Source: Curvularia sp. ZM96
Lineage: Eukaryota > Ascomycota > Dothideomycetes > Pleosporales > Pleosporaceae
Reading direction: 5' to 3'
Assembly: GCA_022457065.1 (NCBI GenBank)
Contig: JAJGBQ010000007.1
Coordinates: 1,736,001 to 1,800,000 of the forward strand
DNA length: 64,000 nucleotides
Shown: positions 55,645-64,000 of the stretch, in pieces
Layout of the letters: every line of letters starts with the position of its first letter
Numbering within the stretch: the stretch's first letter is position 1
Notes under the pieces: model-generated
Seen by the model: only the letters and a program-made list of their open reading frames with translations
Told to the model about the DNA's origin: nothing
Databases searched by the model: none
Position numbers and translations under genes: made by a program

Positions 55645-58373
55645 CTAATCGTCCATGGGCTTGTCCTCCAGTGTGACACCCCGGGGCGCTGTGTCATCAC
55701 TCTTGATGCTACCCGTCGAGTCTCTATTGCCTCTCGTCAAGCTGCCAGCAGTTTTTCGAGGGAAAGGCACCCGGGTGCTTGAGGGCGCAGGGTGCTCGAC
55801 AGGAGCGACAGGAGCAGCAGCAGCATCAGTGGTGCCATTCGTGGTAGCAGGAGGTACTTCGTTGGTGGAGCTATCGTCACTTCCGGGTACTTCAAGCGAT
55901 CCACGGTTGCCATTGGCCTTTCGCGACTCAGTGGGCGACGAAGTGTTGACCGGGAATCGGGTCTGGCTCTTGTCCCGGCGGTGAGAGCCTGAGATGCGCG
56001 AGCCAGGCGCTGGCGAGGTTGCCCGTGGTGATCGCTGAGCAGCAATGGCACGCTGCCGCTCCTCCATATGGGCACGTCGGTTACTCTCATCTGTGGAAAT
56101 TGCACGTGGACGCTGGGCGCCAGAAGCTGAGTGCGTTAGCGTGCTGGCGCGCTTCAGCTCTCCGAAAATCGCATCCTTGTGCGCAAACAAATCGCGCACG
56201 AGGCGATAACTGTATCGTTCATTCATAGTCAAACTCGACTCTTGCTTCGGCCTGAGGATGCATGGCGCCAGGGTGTTGGCGAGTGCCGTAACATAGGTCT
56301 CATCGGCCGAAGTCAGCTCAATGAGACGGGTGAAGTGTGTGCAAATGGCGTCGAGTGTCGCAATGTTGGCAAGACGCAGTTGGCCGAGGGTTGACTGAAT
56401 AACAGAGATCCTCGTCTCTTCAGTGACATCAGTAGCGGTGGTGCTATAGATGGTCTTGACAATCTCGTAAACATGGGAAGAAACCAACGAATCTAATGCA
56501 ATCAGTAAAAGAACACCCAACGATCATAGGCAGTACATACCAGGGAGTTCCAGGAGGTAAAGCTTGAGGACACTGGCAACAATGGGCACGTCATATTTCT
56601 CAAGTAACTCGTCCGGGAACCTTTTGCCAGTGTTGATTTCGGCTCTGAGGGTATGCGTTTGCGACAGCGGTACGTCCACAAGCCAGATGCCCCGGCGAGC
56701 CTCGTCACCCTCGAGATCGGGGTAGTGGTTATCCAGGAAGGTGAGTATGGTAGTAATGATTACCGGGACACGCTTCTTGTCTGAGCGCGCCCGAGCCTCC
56801 AAGTCTACACCAAAGGTTTGCTCTGCGTAATCGTTAGTATGATGTCACAAACAAGGATCCAAAAGATATCGCACCATCCACAGAGTTGTAGTAGTTCTCG
56901 TAGGTGATAACCTTTGGCACAAATGGCCCTGTCCTGTAGTTCTCAAGCATGTACCGAAGATCGCCTAGTGGCTGGACTGTCTCTTGGAAAAGCATCATTT
57001 TGTCGACGGTGCTCTGCAAGCTAGGAATGACATTGCTGACGGCGCCAGAAAAGTCCAAAATGACCGCCTTGATGGCCTTTAGCCTGTCCAGCTCGCAGCG
57101 CTCCATAAACTTGAGATGATCCACCATAGCCTCTTCCAAGTTGCACCTCAACGAGTCAAGCTTCTTTACGGAGGCCTTGTATCGCTCGTCCGCTTCACGA
57201 GCTTCTCGTCGCAGTCTCTCTGCCGGAGTTTCGTTGGGATATTGGTTGTTGAGTGGGTTCCATCCCTGTAGGTACTCTTGCACGGTCCCGACGGGAGAGT
57301 CGACAGCGATGCTGTCGACCGAGGAGTTGGACATGGTAGTGGAGGAGCGCGCCATGGGCTGCTTCTTCTCGGGCAGTCCAGTGATTTGGAAGGCCTTGGT
57401 CTTCCACTGATAGTTCATTCTGGAGCTATTGGCGAATGTGTTTCCAACATTACCAACCAGGCGCAGGAAGCCGTGGGTAACCATGTCCTGACCAATGCGC
57501 TCCGCATAGCTTACACTCGTAGCACCCATGTGCTTCTGGATGTAGTCGGTGATGTCGGCTCCGGTCGAGCAGTTCTGGTAGGTACCTAGAATGGGGACTT
57601 TGACCTCGCCGAGTTTGATGTTGTCGAGCATGTGTGTGAGGATCTTCTTGACTTGGTCAGGCTGATATGTCTCGTCGCCAAGGTCGATGGGCTCCTCCTC
57701 TTCGTCTTCGGGCTCCGACATCTTGATGGTAGGCACCTTGACTTTTGGGCTCTGCGCAGCCTCGCTCTGGGGGTCCTGGAAGGCAAGCTTGTCCTCCTCC
57801 TCGAGATCCTCGACTAGCCGGCATTTGTTGTAGTACTGCGAGCGGAACTTGCGGACGGCGTCGGCTTGGCGGTCGTGGATCTTGATGCGTGATTGCAAAT
57901 CGTCTTGTGAGTTCTGCACACGGGCAGCATGCGCTTCGCACCAGCGTCCGAAGGGGTTTACGACCAGCTCTCGGATGTTGGAGGCAATCTTCTTGTGGTT
58001 GGCGGCGGCTGCCTCCATCTCGGTGCGCACGCCCTCGTAGGCCTGGTGGGGTTAGCGGACGGGTGAGGCCAGGCAGTCTGTTGCACGCACCTTTCGCACG
58101 CTCGCGCCCTCATCTCTGCTGAAGCCTCCGGCTATGCGCTCCGTGGCTGGTGTAATGGCGGCCAGAGAGTTTCCGTAGACCTCTTCGGCATCGGCTCGCA
58201 TGCGGGCAACGGTCAGGATCTGCTGGTTCTCCTGCACTCCCTGCTGGAGCTTCCCGAAGAGAACGCCCAGGCCTGGAAGGTCAGTATGGGCGGGGCGGTG
58301 TTTGGGTGCGACTTCAGCTCATACCTCCCGCATAGTCGCTAGACCAGAATGACGCAGCAAAGCCGGTGGACAT
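55645..58373 (-). CDS. RGD2: F-BAR / DEP / RhoGAP protein, Rgd2 type
   Basis: A membrane-curvature and Rho-signalling protein; yeast Rgd2 was described as a GAP for Cdc42 and Rho5. Exons are 58373..58325, 58272..58091, 58042..56875, 56822..56541 and 56492..55645, giving 842 residues. An F-BAR domain starts at the N terminus (FAASFWSSDYAGGLGVLFGK), is interrupted by a DEP domain at about residues 212-292 (GADITDYIQKHMG, YAERIGQDMVTHGFL), and resumes to about 440. The RhoGAP domain spans about 467-680 (VPVIITTILTFLDNHY, KYDVPIVASVLKLYLLELP, ANTLAPCILRP). The tail is Ser/Arg-rich and disordered. The usual G-x-x-R arginine finger reads GIWLVDVP here, so the catalytic Arg is absent. It is divergent from the GGTase-I beta gene. 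Confidence 0.92.
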
Positions 58374-59229
58374 GGCGGCGGCGTCGAAGCAGCGACACTG
58401 GGCTGGCCGCTAATCCGGGGAAGGGTGGTATGAATCGAAAAAGGGTGGTTAGGTGGTGGGTGGACGGTCAACGGCCGGTAGTGAGCGTGGAGAAGATGGG
58501 CCTGGGGCACGAACACGCAAGCGTAGGGCCGGCGATGGAATGGTAGAAGGTTGCGCGGCCTCGCACGTTTCGGCGGCGTTTCTGGTGACCAGCTCCCGGG
58601 CAAAGAAAGAGTGACAACGAGAAAAGGGGCGCGTGATCGGCGTGGACAGGATGCAGGCACTGTGTGGTGAGAGTACCGCTCAGTTCAGTCAGGAGGGGTT
58701 TTTACAGCGTGCAGCTGGGGCAGAGCTGATGTCGCTCCCACCCCTGCCCGTACGTCGTGACAGGGCTGGCTGCCTGAGCCAGCCAGCGCCTCTGCCTCCG
58801 CCCTAGCCAGGAGATTTTGCCCGACATTTCGCCTCTAAGAGTGGGCTGTACAAAAATACAAACGTCGCCAATTCACCGACAACTACCGCTGCCCCTGCAT
58901 GGACTAGAGCCTGGTCAGCGCGCTGATTACCGTCCATGCATCATCGCCCTACCACCACTACCGCCCACTACATACCCTTAACCCCAGCAGCACACTCGAG
59001 CAATCCCGCTGCCCGCAGCACCAGAGCCAGCCAGCCCCCGTCCACGGCCTAGTACCACGCCGTCTGCGCATGCTCTGGCCCTGATCCCGACCCGGCTCTG
59101 TGTGCAAAGGCCTACGTCTACGTACAGCAAACGGGCTGTGTCTCTCTTGGCCTCCGCCAGCCCCGCAGCCATCAGCCTCACAGACGGGCGCAGACTGCGC
59201 AGGGGCACCACCATCTCGTTCCGCACCAC
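58374..59229. promoter_or_regulatory. shared divergent promoter region, RGD2 / CDC43
   Basis: The 856-bp gap between two divergent start codons. It includes CT-rich and GC-rich stretches; no specific site was assigned. Confidence 0.5.
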
Positions 59230-60531
59230 ATGGCTCCTGCTGGCCTGGAGGGCTCCCAGCTCAACTATGCCCGCCATATCAAGTACTGGCGCCGCAACTT
59301 GAAAACCCTGCTGCCCCATTTCTACACCAGCAATGATTCCAACCGCATGCTGCTGGCCCTCTTCACTGTTTCTGCTCTCGATATCCTAGGTGACCTTGAC
59401 GCTGCCCTGTCCGCCCAAGAGCGCCAGGGCCACATCGATTGGGTTTATAGTTGCCAGCTGCCAGAGGGCGGCTTCCGCCCATGGCCAGGGTCCGACTATG
59501 GCGAGCTCAGGAATGACAAAAATAAGGTCTGGGACCCTGCCCACGTTCCCGGGACTTTCTTTGCCCTTCTGACTTTGGTGGTTCTGGGTGATGATCTGGA
59601 AAAAGTGAAAAGAAAGGAAATCCTGGCATGGTTGGTCAAAATGCAAAGACCAGAGGGGAGCTTTGGAGAGACGCTGGGTGAGGATGGCCACGTGCATGGC
59701 GGCAACGACTCCAGGTTTGGGTACATGGCTACGGCCATCAGGTGGATACTGCGTGGGGACCTCCAAGGACCCTGTGAAGGCATCCCGGACATCGATGTTG
59801 ACGCTTTTGTCAGATGCGTCCGCGGCTCTGAATGCTATGATGGAGGTATTTCCGAAGCACCGTATCATGAAGCACATGCTGGATTCACGTGTTGCGCCAT
59901 AGCTGCACTATCGTTCTTGAATCGCTTACCTTTGCCGCCCTCGCAAGAGCCTGACCATGTCATTCGTGGTGTTTCCAATATCGAGAACACCCTGCATTGG
60001 CTTGTGTCCCGGCAGACTTTGACACTGGATGACGATGACGGCTTGGATACCATGGAAGATGAGACTGATACATCAGAAACATGTCATGATGCGCATACCT
60101 TTGTAAAGTTGGGATCCTACCCGTCTGCACAAGCAAAAGAGAATGTCCAAGGAAAACCCCACGTGCACTACGAGCTGCAATGGGTCGGAGTCAATGGAAG
60201 ATGCAACAAGACCGCCGACACATGCTACGCATACTGGACTTGTGTACCCTTGCAACTTCTCGGTCGTCTCGACATTGTCGATCCGCAACCTATTCGGAAA
60301 TGGTTACTAGACAAGACACAACATGCCGTCGGGGGCTTTGGCAAAGTCACGGGGGACCCACCGGACATGTACCATTCCTTCCTAGGTTTAACCGTCATCG
60401 CCATGTTTGGCGAGCCTGGTTTACAGAGTGTGGATCCGGCACTATGCATTACGCACAAGGCGAAGAAGCACTTGGAATCGCTCTCGTGGAGGAGAAAGAT
60501 AACAGGCATGCATGACACAGAGGCGAAATAG
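59230..60531 (+). CDS. CDC43: geranylgeranyltransferase type I beta subunit
   Basis: The catalytic beta subunit of GGTase-I, which adds a geranylgeranyl group to Rho-type GTPases ending in CaaL. A single 433-residue exon carries the repeated QLPEGGFRPWPGS and CYDGGISEAPYHEAHAGFTCCA elements, QRPEGSFGE, the GRCNKTADTCYAYW block with the Asp and Cys zinc ligands, and GGFGKVTGDPPDMYHSFLGL with the His ligand. The order (H-x-GxTxCA, then D-x-C, then H) is that of protein prenyltransferase beta chains. The middle acidic insertion (DDDDGLDTMEDETDTSE) is longer than in yeast. The start, MAPAGLEGSQLNYARHIKYW, is first in frame. It shares its promoter region with the RhoGAP gene, and both act on Rho GTPases. 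Confidence 0.94.
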   Translation: MAPAGLEGSQLNYARHIKYWRRNLKTLLPHFYTSNDSNRMLLALFTVSALDILGDLDAALSAQERQGHIDWVYSCQLPEGGFRPWPGSDYGELRNDKNKVWDPAHVPGTFFALLTLVVLGDDLEKVKRKEILAWLVKMQRPEGSFGETLGEDGHVHGGNDSRFGYMATAIRWILRGDLQGPCEGIPDIDVDAFVRCVRGSECYDGGISEAPYHEAHAGFTCCAIAALSFLNRLPLPPSQEPDHVIRGVSNIENTLHWLVSRQTLTLDDDDGLDTMEDETDTSETCHDAHTFVKLGSYPSAQAKENVQGKPHVHYELQWVGVNGRCNKTADTCYAYWTCVPLQLLGRLDIVDPQPIRKWLLDKTQHAVGGFGKVTGDPPDMYHSFLGLTVIAMFGEPGLQSVDPALCITHKAKKHLESLSWRRKITGMHDTEAK

Positions 60532-61955
60532 TAATACAAAAAGCAAGGGAACAAACTAGCTGGCAATATGTATAGATGGACAATCGGGACGTCTTCTGCT
60601 CTAGTCAGTCAGACTGGTATATAGCATCTACGGAGTAGATCTCTCTATCTTTACTAGTAATAATACCCAAAATCGAAGTACGCAATTACGCCCTGCACTT
60701 CGTATTCGTCTCAGAAAACAATCGACGATATCTGTGTCACTAACACCTACTCCTGCTTCTTAAGGGCTATCCGTTTTGGGAGTTTGACCGCCAAGCCATA
60801 ATGACTACATGAGGTTCCTGTTTAGGTAGGCGGCTAAAATTAGTCTACCTAAGGTACTACAAGGTACTAACAAAGCACCATGAAATCTAGAGAACTTCCT
60901 TCATCAAGACCTAGAACAAATTGTTTGCAATCTGACTGATGGAACAATCTCGCGTAGAATTCTACTTGCGATACACATCCACTAGGCATGCTGATTAACA
61001 CGACCAAGCTCAAAGTTCCAAACAGTAGGCACGTGACAATCGACTTGAGACAACCACGACTATCTCGCCAACCAAATATCAGATGATTCGGCTATTGATA
61101 ACAATCAGCAAAGCCACTAGGTTTCCCCTACGCCTTGATATTCGCAGTGTTCTTGAGACAATCCATCTCAAACCTAAGTCAACCCGAAAGATCACGGGAT
61201 AACTATCAAGAATCATGCTGCATCTCTTTGGCTCAAAACAGACCGTAACCCGTGTCATTACCCCAGAACCCTCTATCGGCCTTTCTAATGGCACGTGGCC
61301 CTCCTATTCACACTGTCAAACTCGCGTGCCCTACCGTCGCGAGTACACTGAAATCAAAGAAAGGAGATTTTAATCAGCACATACACCGTTGCGTAGGAGT
61401 TTGGCAGAACGTATCTTGTTATTTGCAAACTGAGGGTACTTTTCAAATGCAGTCTTGCCGGTCTGGGCCTTGCATCTGCATTAGTTGTTGGCTTTGATGA
61501 AGGTCTGGGGGTGGATGGTTAGTGGTGGTTGAAGGCACAAGGTAGAGGGAAAGGAAAGGGTGGAGGTATTTGGAGATGCATACACAGACGTAAAATCCAA
61601 AGGACTGTTTAGTGACAATCTCATGAAGGTAAGAGTAATGAGACTGTCCGCCGTTTGGCAATGTACTTGTGATACCTAGAGTATATCCGCTAACCCAAAT
61701 TAGGCAAGGTTCCCTTTTGGTAAACAATGTATAACCACCCTACGCCGCAATAAGCACCGCATAACAACCTTAATAGACCAACTTACGAAGCATCAATTGT
61801 TGCGACCTAATAGCCACAGAATCGAAGAGAAGTCGCATTGCGAAAGTGGACGTTCACTTTTGCGCTCAGTGGCTTCTACAACGGACCACGCACCTACGCC
61901 TCTGCCTCCACCCTCATCTTGTCGGGAAGACGAAGTATCAATAACGAATCCTGCA
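60532..61955. other. 1.4 kb intergenic region
   Basis: Between CDC43 and the AIG2-like gene. AT-rich with CTACGGAGTA- and TAGGTA-type short strings but no gene. A non-ATG extension (TTG at 61797) is in frame with the following gene and is not accepted. Confidence 0.5.
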
Positions 61956-62528
61956 ATGCCCCCTCCATCACCTCCTCCTGTTCCACGTCTGTTCAAAGCG
62001 TCAAAACCGTCAAGCAAAGCACCTTCCGAAGCGGCGATTGAGACAACAGACCAAGTACGATACTTTCAGTTCCTCAAAGACACAGAAGCGAAAATACCCG
62101 GTGATCCCTTTCATTCATTTCATATGTTCTTCTACGGCTCTCTCATGGATCCTGAAATCCTTCAAGCAATTCTCATTCTTCCCGGACTCCCGACTACAAG
62201 GCCTGCTACCATTTCTGGGTTCCGCATCAAAATGTGGGGCATATACCCAGCCTTGATACCCTGCTCCTCTGGAAGGGTAGCTGGAACTGTGTGGGAGGTG
62301 ACATCGGAAGCCCACTTTGACCGGTTGGCAGCTTACGAGACTGCCGCTTATAGAACCGACAAATGCGATGCGGTTTTAGAAAGCGGAGAGGTTCTGAGGA
62401 ATTGCCGAACATTCTGCTGGGCAGGGGGGCCGGATAGTAAGGAACTTGAAGAAGGGAGTTTTGATCTTGAGCGCTATCAAAAATACTTCAAGCCTTCTGT
62501 CACCAGGCGGCGGTCGCCAGTGTCGTAG
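61956..62528 (+). CDS. AIG2-like / gamma-glutamylcyclotransferase-fold protein
   Basis: A 190-residue protein of the GGCT/AIG2-like superfamily. A Pro/Ser-rich N terminus is followed by the fold signature MFFYGSLMDPEIL (Y60-G-S-L63, the substrate loop), then ATISGFRIKMWGIYPALIP, GRVAGTVWEVTSEAHFDRLAAYE128TAAY (E128 at the position of the catalytic Glu), and CDAVLESGEVLRNCRTFCW. These cover the expected beta-barrel. GGCT-fold enzymes cyclise gamma-glutamyl peptides; the substrate of the fungal AIG2 group is not settled. The first ATG in frame is at 61956; the open frame continues upstream only to non-ATG codons. No intron is needed. The gene is isolated, with gaps over 1 kb on both sides. Confidence 0.84.
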   Translation: MPPPSPPPVPRLFKASKPSSKAPSEAAIETTDQVRYFQFLKDTEAKIPGDPFHSFHMFFYGSLMDPEILQAILILPGLPTTRPATISGFRIKMWGIYPALIPCSSGRVAGTVWEVTSEAHFDRLAAYETAAYRTDKCDAVLESGEVLRNCRTFCWAGGPDSKELEEGSFDLERYQKYFKPSVTRRRSPVS

Positions 62529-63943
62529 GTAACGGTTTGAAGCAGCGGGTACAAGACTCGTTCCACGGCTCTCTTGGGCTGGACGAATATTGGTCGAAAC
62601 TTGTTCTTCTCTCTCGTTTCATACATTTATGTTATTAAGAAGGATGAATGTCTGTTTTGTCCAAAGTTTAGTGTCAACTGACAGACGGACTACTGGCTAC
62701 ATGGTTGAGTTTGGATCTATATCCCAATTGAGGTGGCTGCTAAGATGGCTGCGAGGATGGTCAGCCAGTGAAGTTAATGAGAAATATACCAACACGCCTT
62801 TCAACAACGATCGAGCAATATTTGAGGTCTAGAAGCGAACTATCCTAGCTAGAAGTAGTAAAGGCATCTAGTCACTTCCGAGTCGAGCTGTGGAGGTGGG
62901 CTTCAGTTGAAGAGAGTGGTAGCCGACTTTCTTGTTGGTACACTGCATCACTGGCGCCTCGCGAGGTTGACGAACAGAAGTTGTAGGTGCAACTAGGTGT
63001 CAAGAGATGCTATATTAGGTACAGAAAATGGTTGCTACTTATCAGATATGCACGATGTCATTCGTTTACGTGCCTTTGAATGGGACGCAGAAGAATTGAC
63101 TCACGTCTCAGTGAGTACACACAACTGGGACCTGTGATTCCAGGGTCTCTGTAGTCGTGCGCGCGTCTAGGGGTCAGGGTGTTGGAATAACAGAAGGCAG
63201 AAACATGTTTTTATTTGGTCCAGCTTTACTTACACGCACACACAGCTGTTCCATCTGAGATCTTCATTTCATAGCTTCACTGTAATATGTTCCGCAGTGT
63301 CGGGCAATTTCATGTCTACAATCCCATATTACTTGTTTATAACCTCAGTGCTGGGTGAGTTCATAGAATCATGCATCATGACACGTTAACCTCTTCTGCT
63401 AAGATAATGGGGGAAGGGTGATTGACTCTGTGGACGGCCCTTGGATAACTGCCCATGGAGTCCACACAGCGCCCAAACTCAGGAAAACCCTCTTGGGCCA
63501 TAGATGTACAACTCTGGATTTCAATAGAACGATAGTAATTGTTTTTCGCGACTGGATAGGGCCGCGTGACCATTCATGGGCTCCAACCCCATAGAGAACG
63601 CTAGGAGAAAAAGCCAATGTTGACACGATTATTGCACTAGAGAATGGCGGGAAACAGCGAAACGTACAAACCAGGTTGTCAAGCTGACCTAGGTTTTGTT
63701 AGCTGGCGATATTCAGATTAGTGATGCGTGCTGGTCTGGTAGTCCAAAGCTGGTAACCAGTGCCAGCCTCGGCTCCACCCAGACTAAGTACCTGCCAGAT
63801 CCCTGCATCCAGGTAATTTTCCCAAACTCCGCAACCACTTTTCCTTGCCCGTCGCAACACAAGCGCGGCAGCACCCCAGCACCCCACGTCCTCCACCTCA
63901 CATCCGCTGGTTATCGCTACTTTCAGGCCTTCTCAATATCGTC
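62529..63943. other. 1.4 kb intergenic region
   Basis: Between the AIG2-like gene and the gene at the right edge. Only short chance frames are seen and no RNA gene. Confidence 0.5.
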
Positions 63944-64000
63944 ATGGGACCACCAAACAAGAAACGCAAGCTCGCCGTCACCGCGCCCGAAACAATTGAA
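63944..64000 (+). CDS. 5' end of an unidentified gene, cut at window edge
   Basis: Nineteen codons starting at an ATG with a good context (gtcATGggacc) run open to the end: MGPPNKKRKLAVTAPETIE. The NKKRKL stretch resembles a nuclear localisation signal, common at the N terminus of fungal nuclear proteins. Nothing more can be said because the rest is outside the window. Confidence 0.5.
   Translation, partial: MGPPNKKRKLAVTAPETIE

Noticed and set aside
61797..61955. N-terminal extension of the AIG2-like protein
   Set aside because: The frame begins at TTG, not ATG; fungal nuclear genes start at ATG, so 61956 was chosen.
1..64000. Secondary-metabolite cluster, transposon, virus-derived or CRISPR-type system
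   Set aside because: No PKS, NRPS, terpene synthase, transposase, reverse transcriptase or repeat-spacer array was recognised; the genes are mainly conserved single-copy fungal functions.

Overview
This window reads as nuclear DNA of a filamentous ascomycete (Pezizomycotina). The evidence is a set of short introns, mostly 46-120 nt, with GT...AG ends and CTAAC/CTGAC-type branch sites, fungal-specific families (Zn2Cys6 factors, a DUF7918-like protein, an F-BAR/DEP/RhoGAP protein) and a dispersed single-copy type 5S rRNA gene. Assignment to Dothideomycetes/Pleosporales is a guess from the style of the proteins and was not tested. Exon-intron structures were worked out by hand from frame, splice consensus and protein family conservation. 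About 31 protein genes are proposed, two of them cut by the window edges, plus one RNA gene.

Left part (1-18 kb): a Zn2Cys6 factor cut at the left edge, a small two-helix membrane protein, a second large Zn2Cys6 factor, a LYAR-type nucleolar zinc-finger protein, an Erv2-type sulfhydryl oxidase divergent from a branched-chain aminotransferase, a NEDD8 protease (NEDP1/SENP8 type) and a GH47 alpha-1,2-mannosidase. Middle (18-32 kb): a 5S rRNA gene on the minus strand, RPL38 divergent from an 86-residue membrane protein, a DUF7918-like protein, NAD-isocitrate dehydrogenase subunit 1, BUD23 head-to-head with SVP26/TEX261, the NatB subunit NAA25/MDM20, and a nucleoside 2-deoxyribosyltransferase-like protein. 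From 32 to 39 kb the sequence is gene-poor, with a cysteine-rich protein, an orphan ORF and a class 3 lipase-like gene. Right part (39-64 kb): DPH4, a 14-3-3 protein with very short exons, an MCUR1/FMP32-like mitochondrial protein, a WW-PhoD phosphatase fusion, a synaptojanin-type SAC/5-phosphatase, a proline/Arg-Ser-rich protein, an RGD2-type RhoGAP divergent from the GGTase-I beta subunit, an AIG2-like protein, and the first codons of a gene leaving the right edge.

Most genes are housekeeping: translation and ribosome biogenesis (5S, RPL38, BUD23, LYAR, DPH4), protein modification (NatB, NEDP1, GGTase-I, Erv2, GH47) and Rho/phosphoinositide signalling (RGD2, CDC43, synaptojanin, 14-3-3). 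I see no secondary-metabolite cluster, intact transposon, CRISPR array or defence island, and no convincing novel multi-gene system. The most unusual observations are single-gene ones: a 57-nt intron in the Erv2 gene that splits the CGC shuttle motif and would stay open if retained, a RhoGAP domain without the arginine finger, a WW-PhoD fusion, an NDT-like protein of unknown substrate, and a divergent 5S gene with compensatory pairing.
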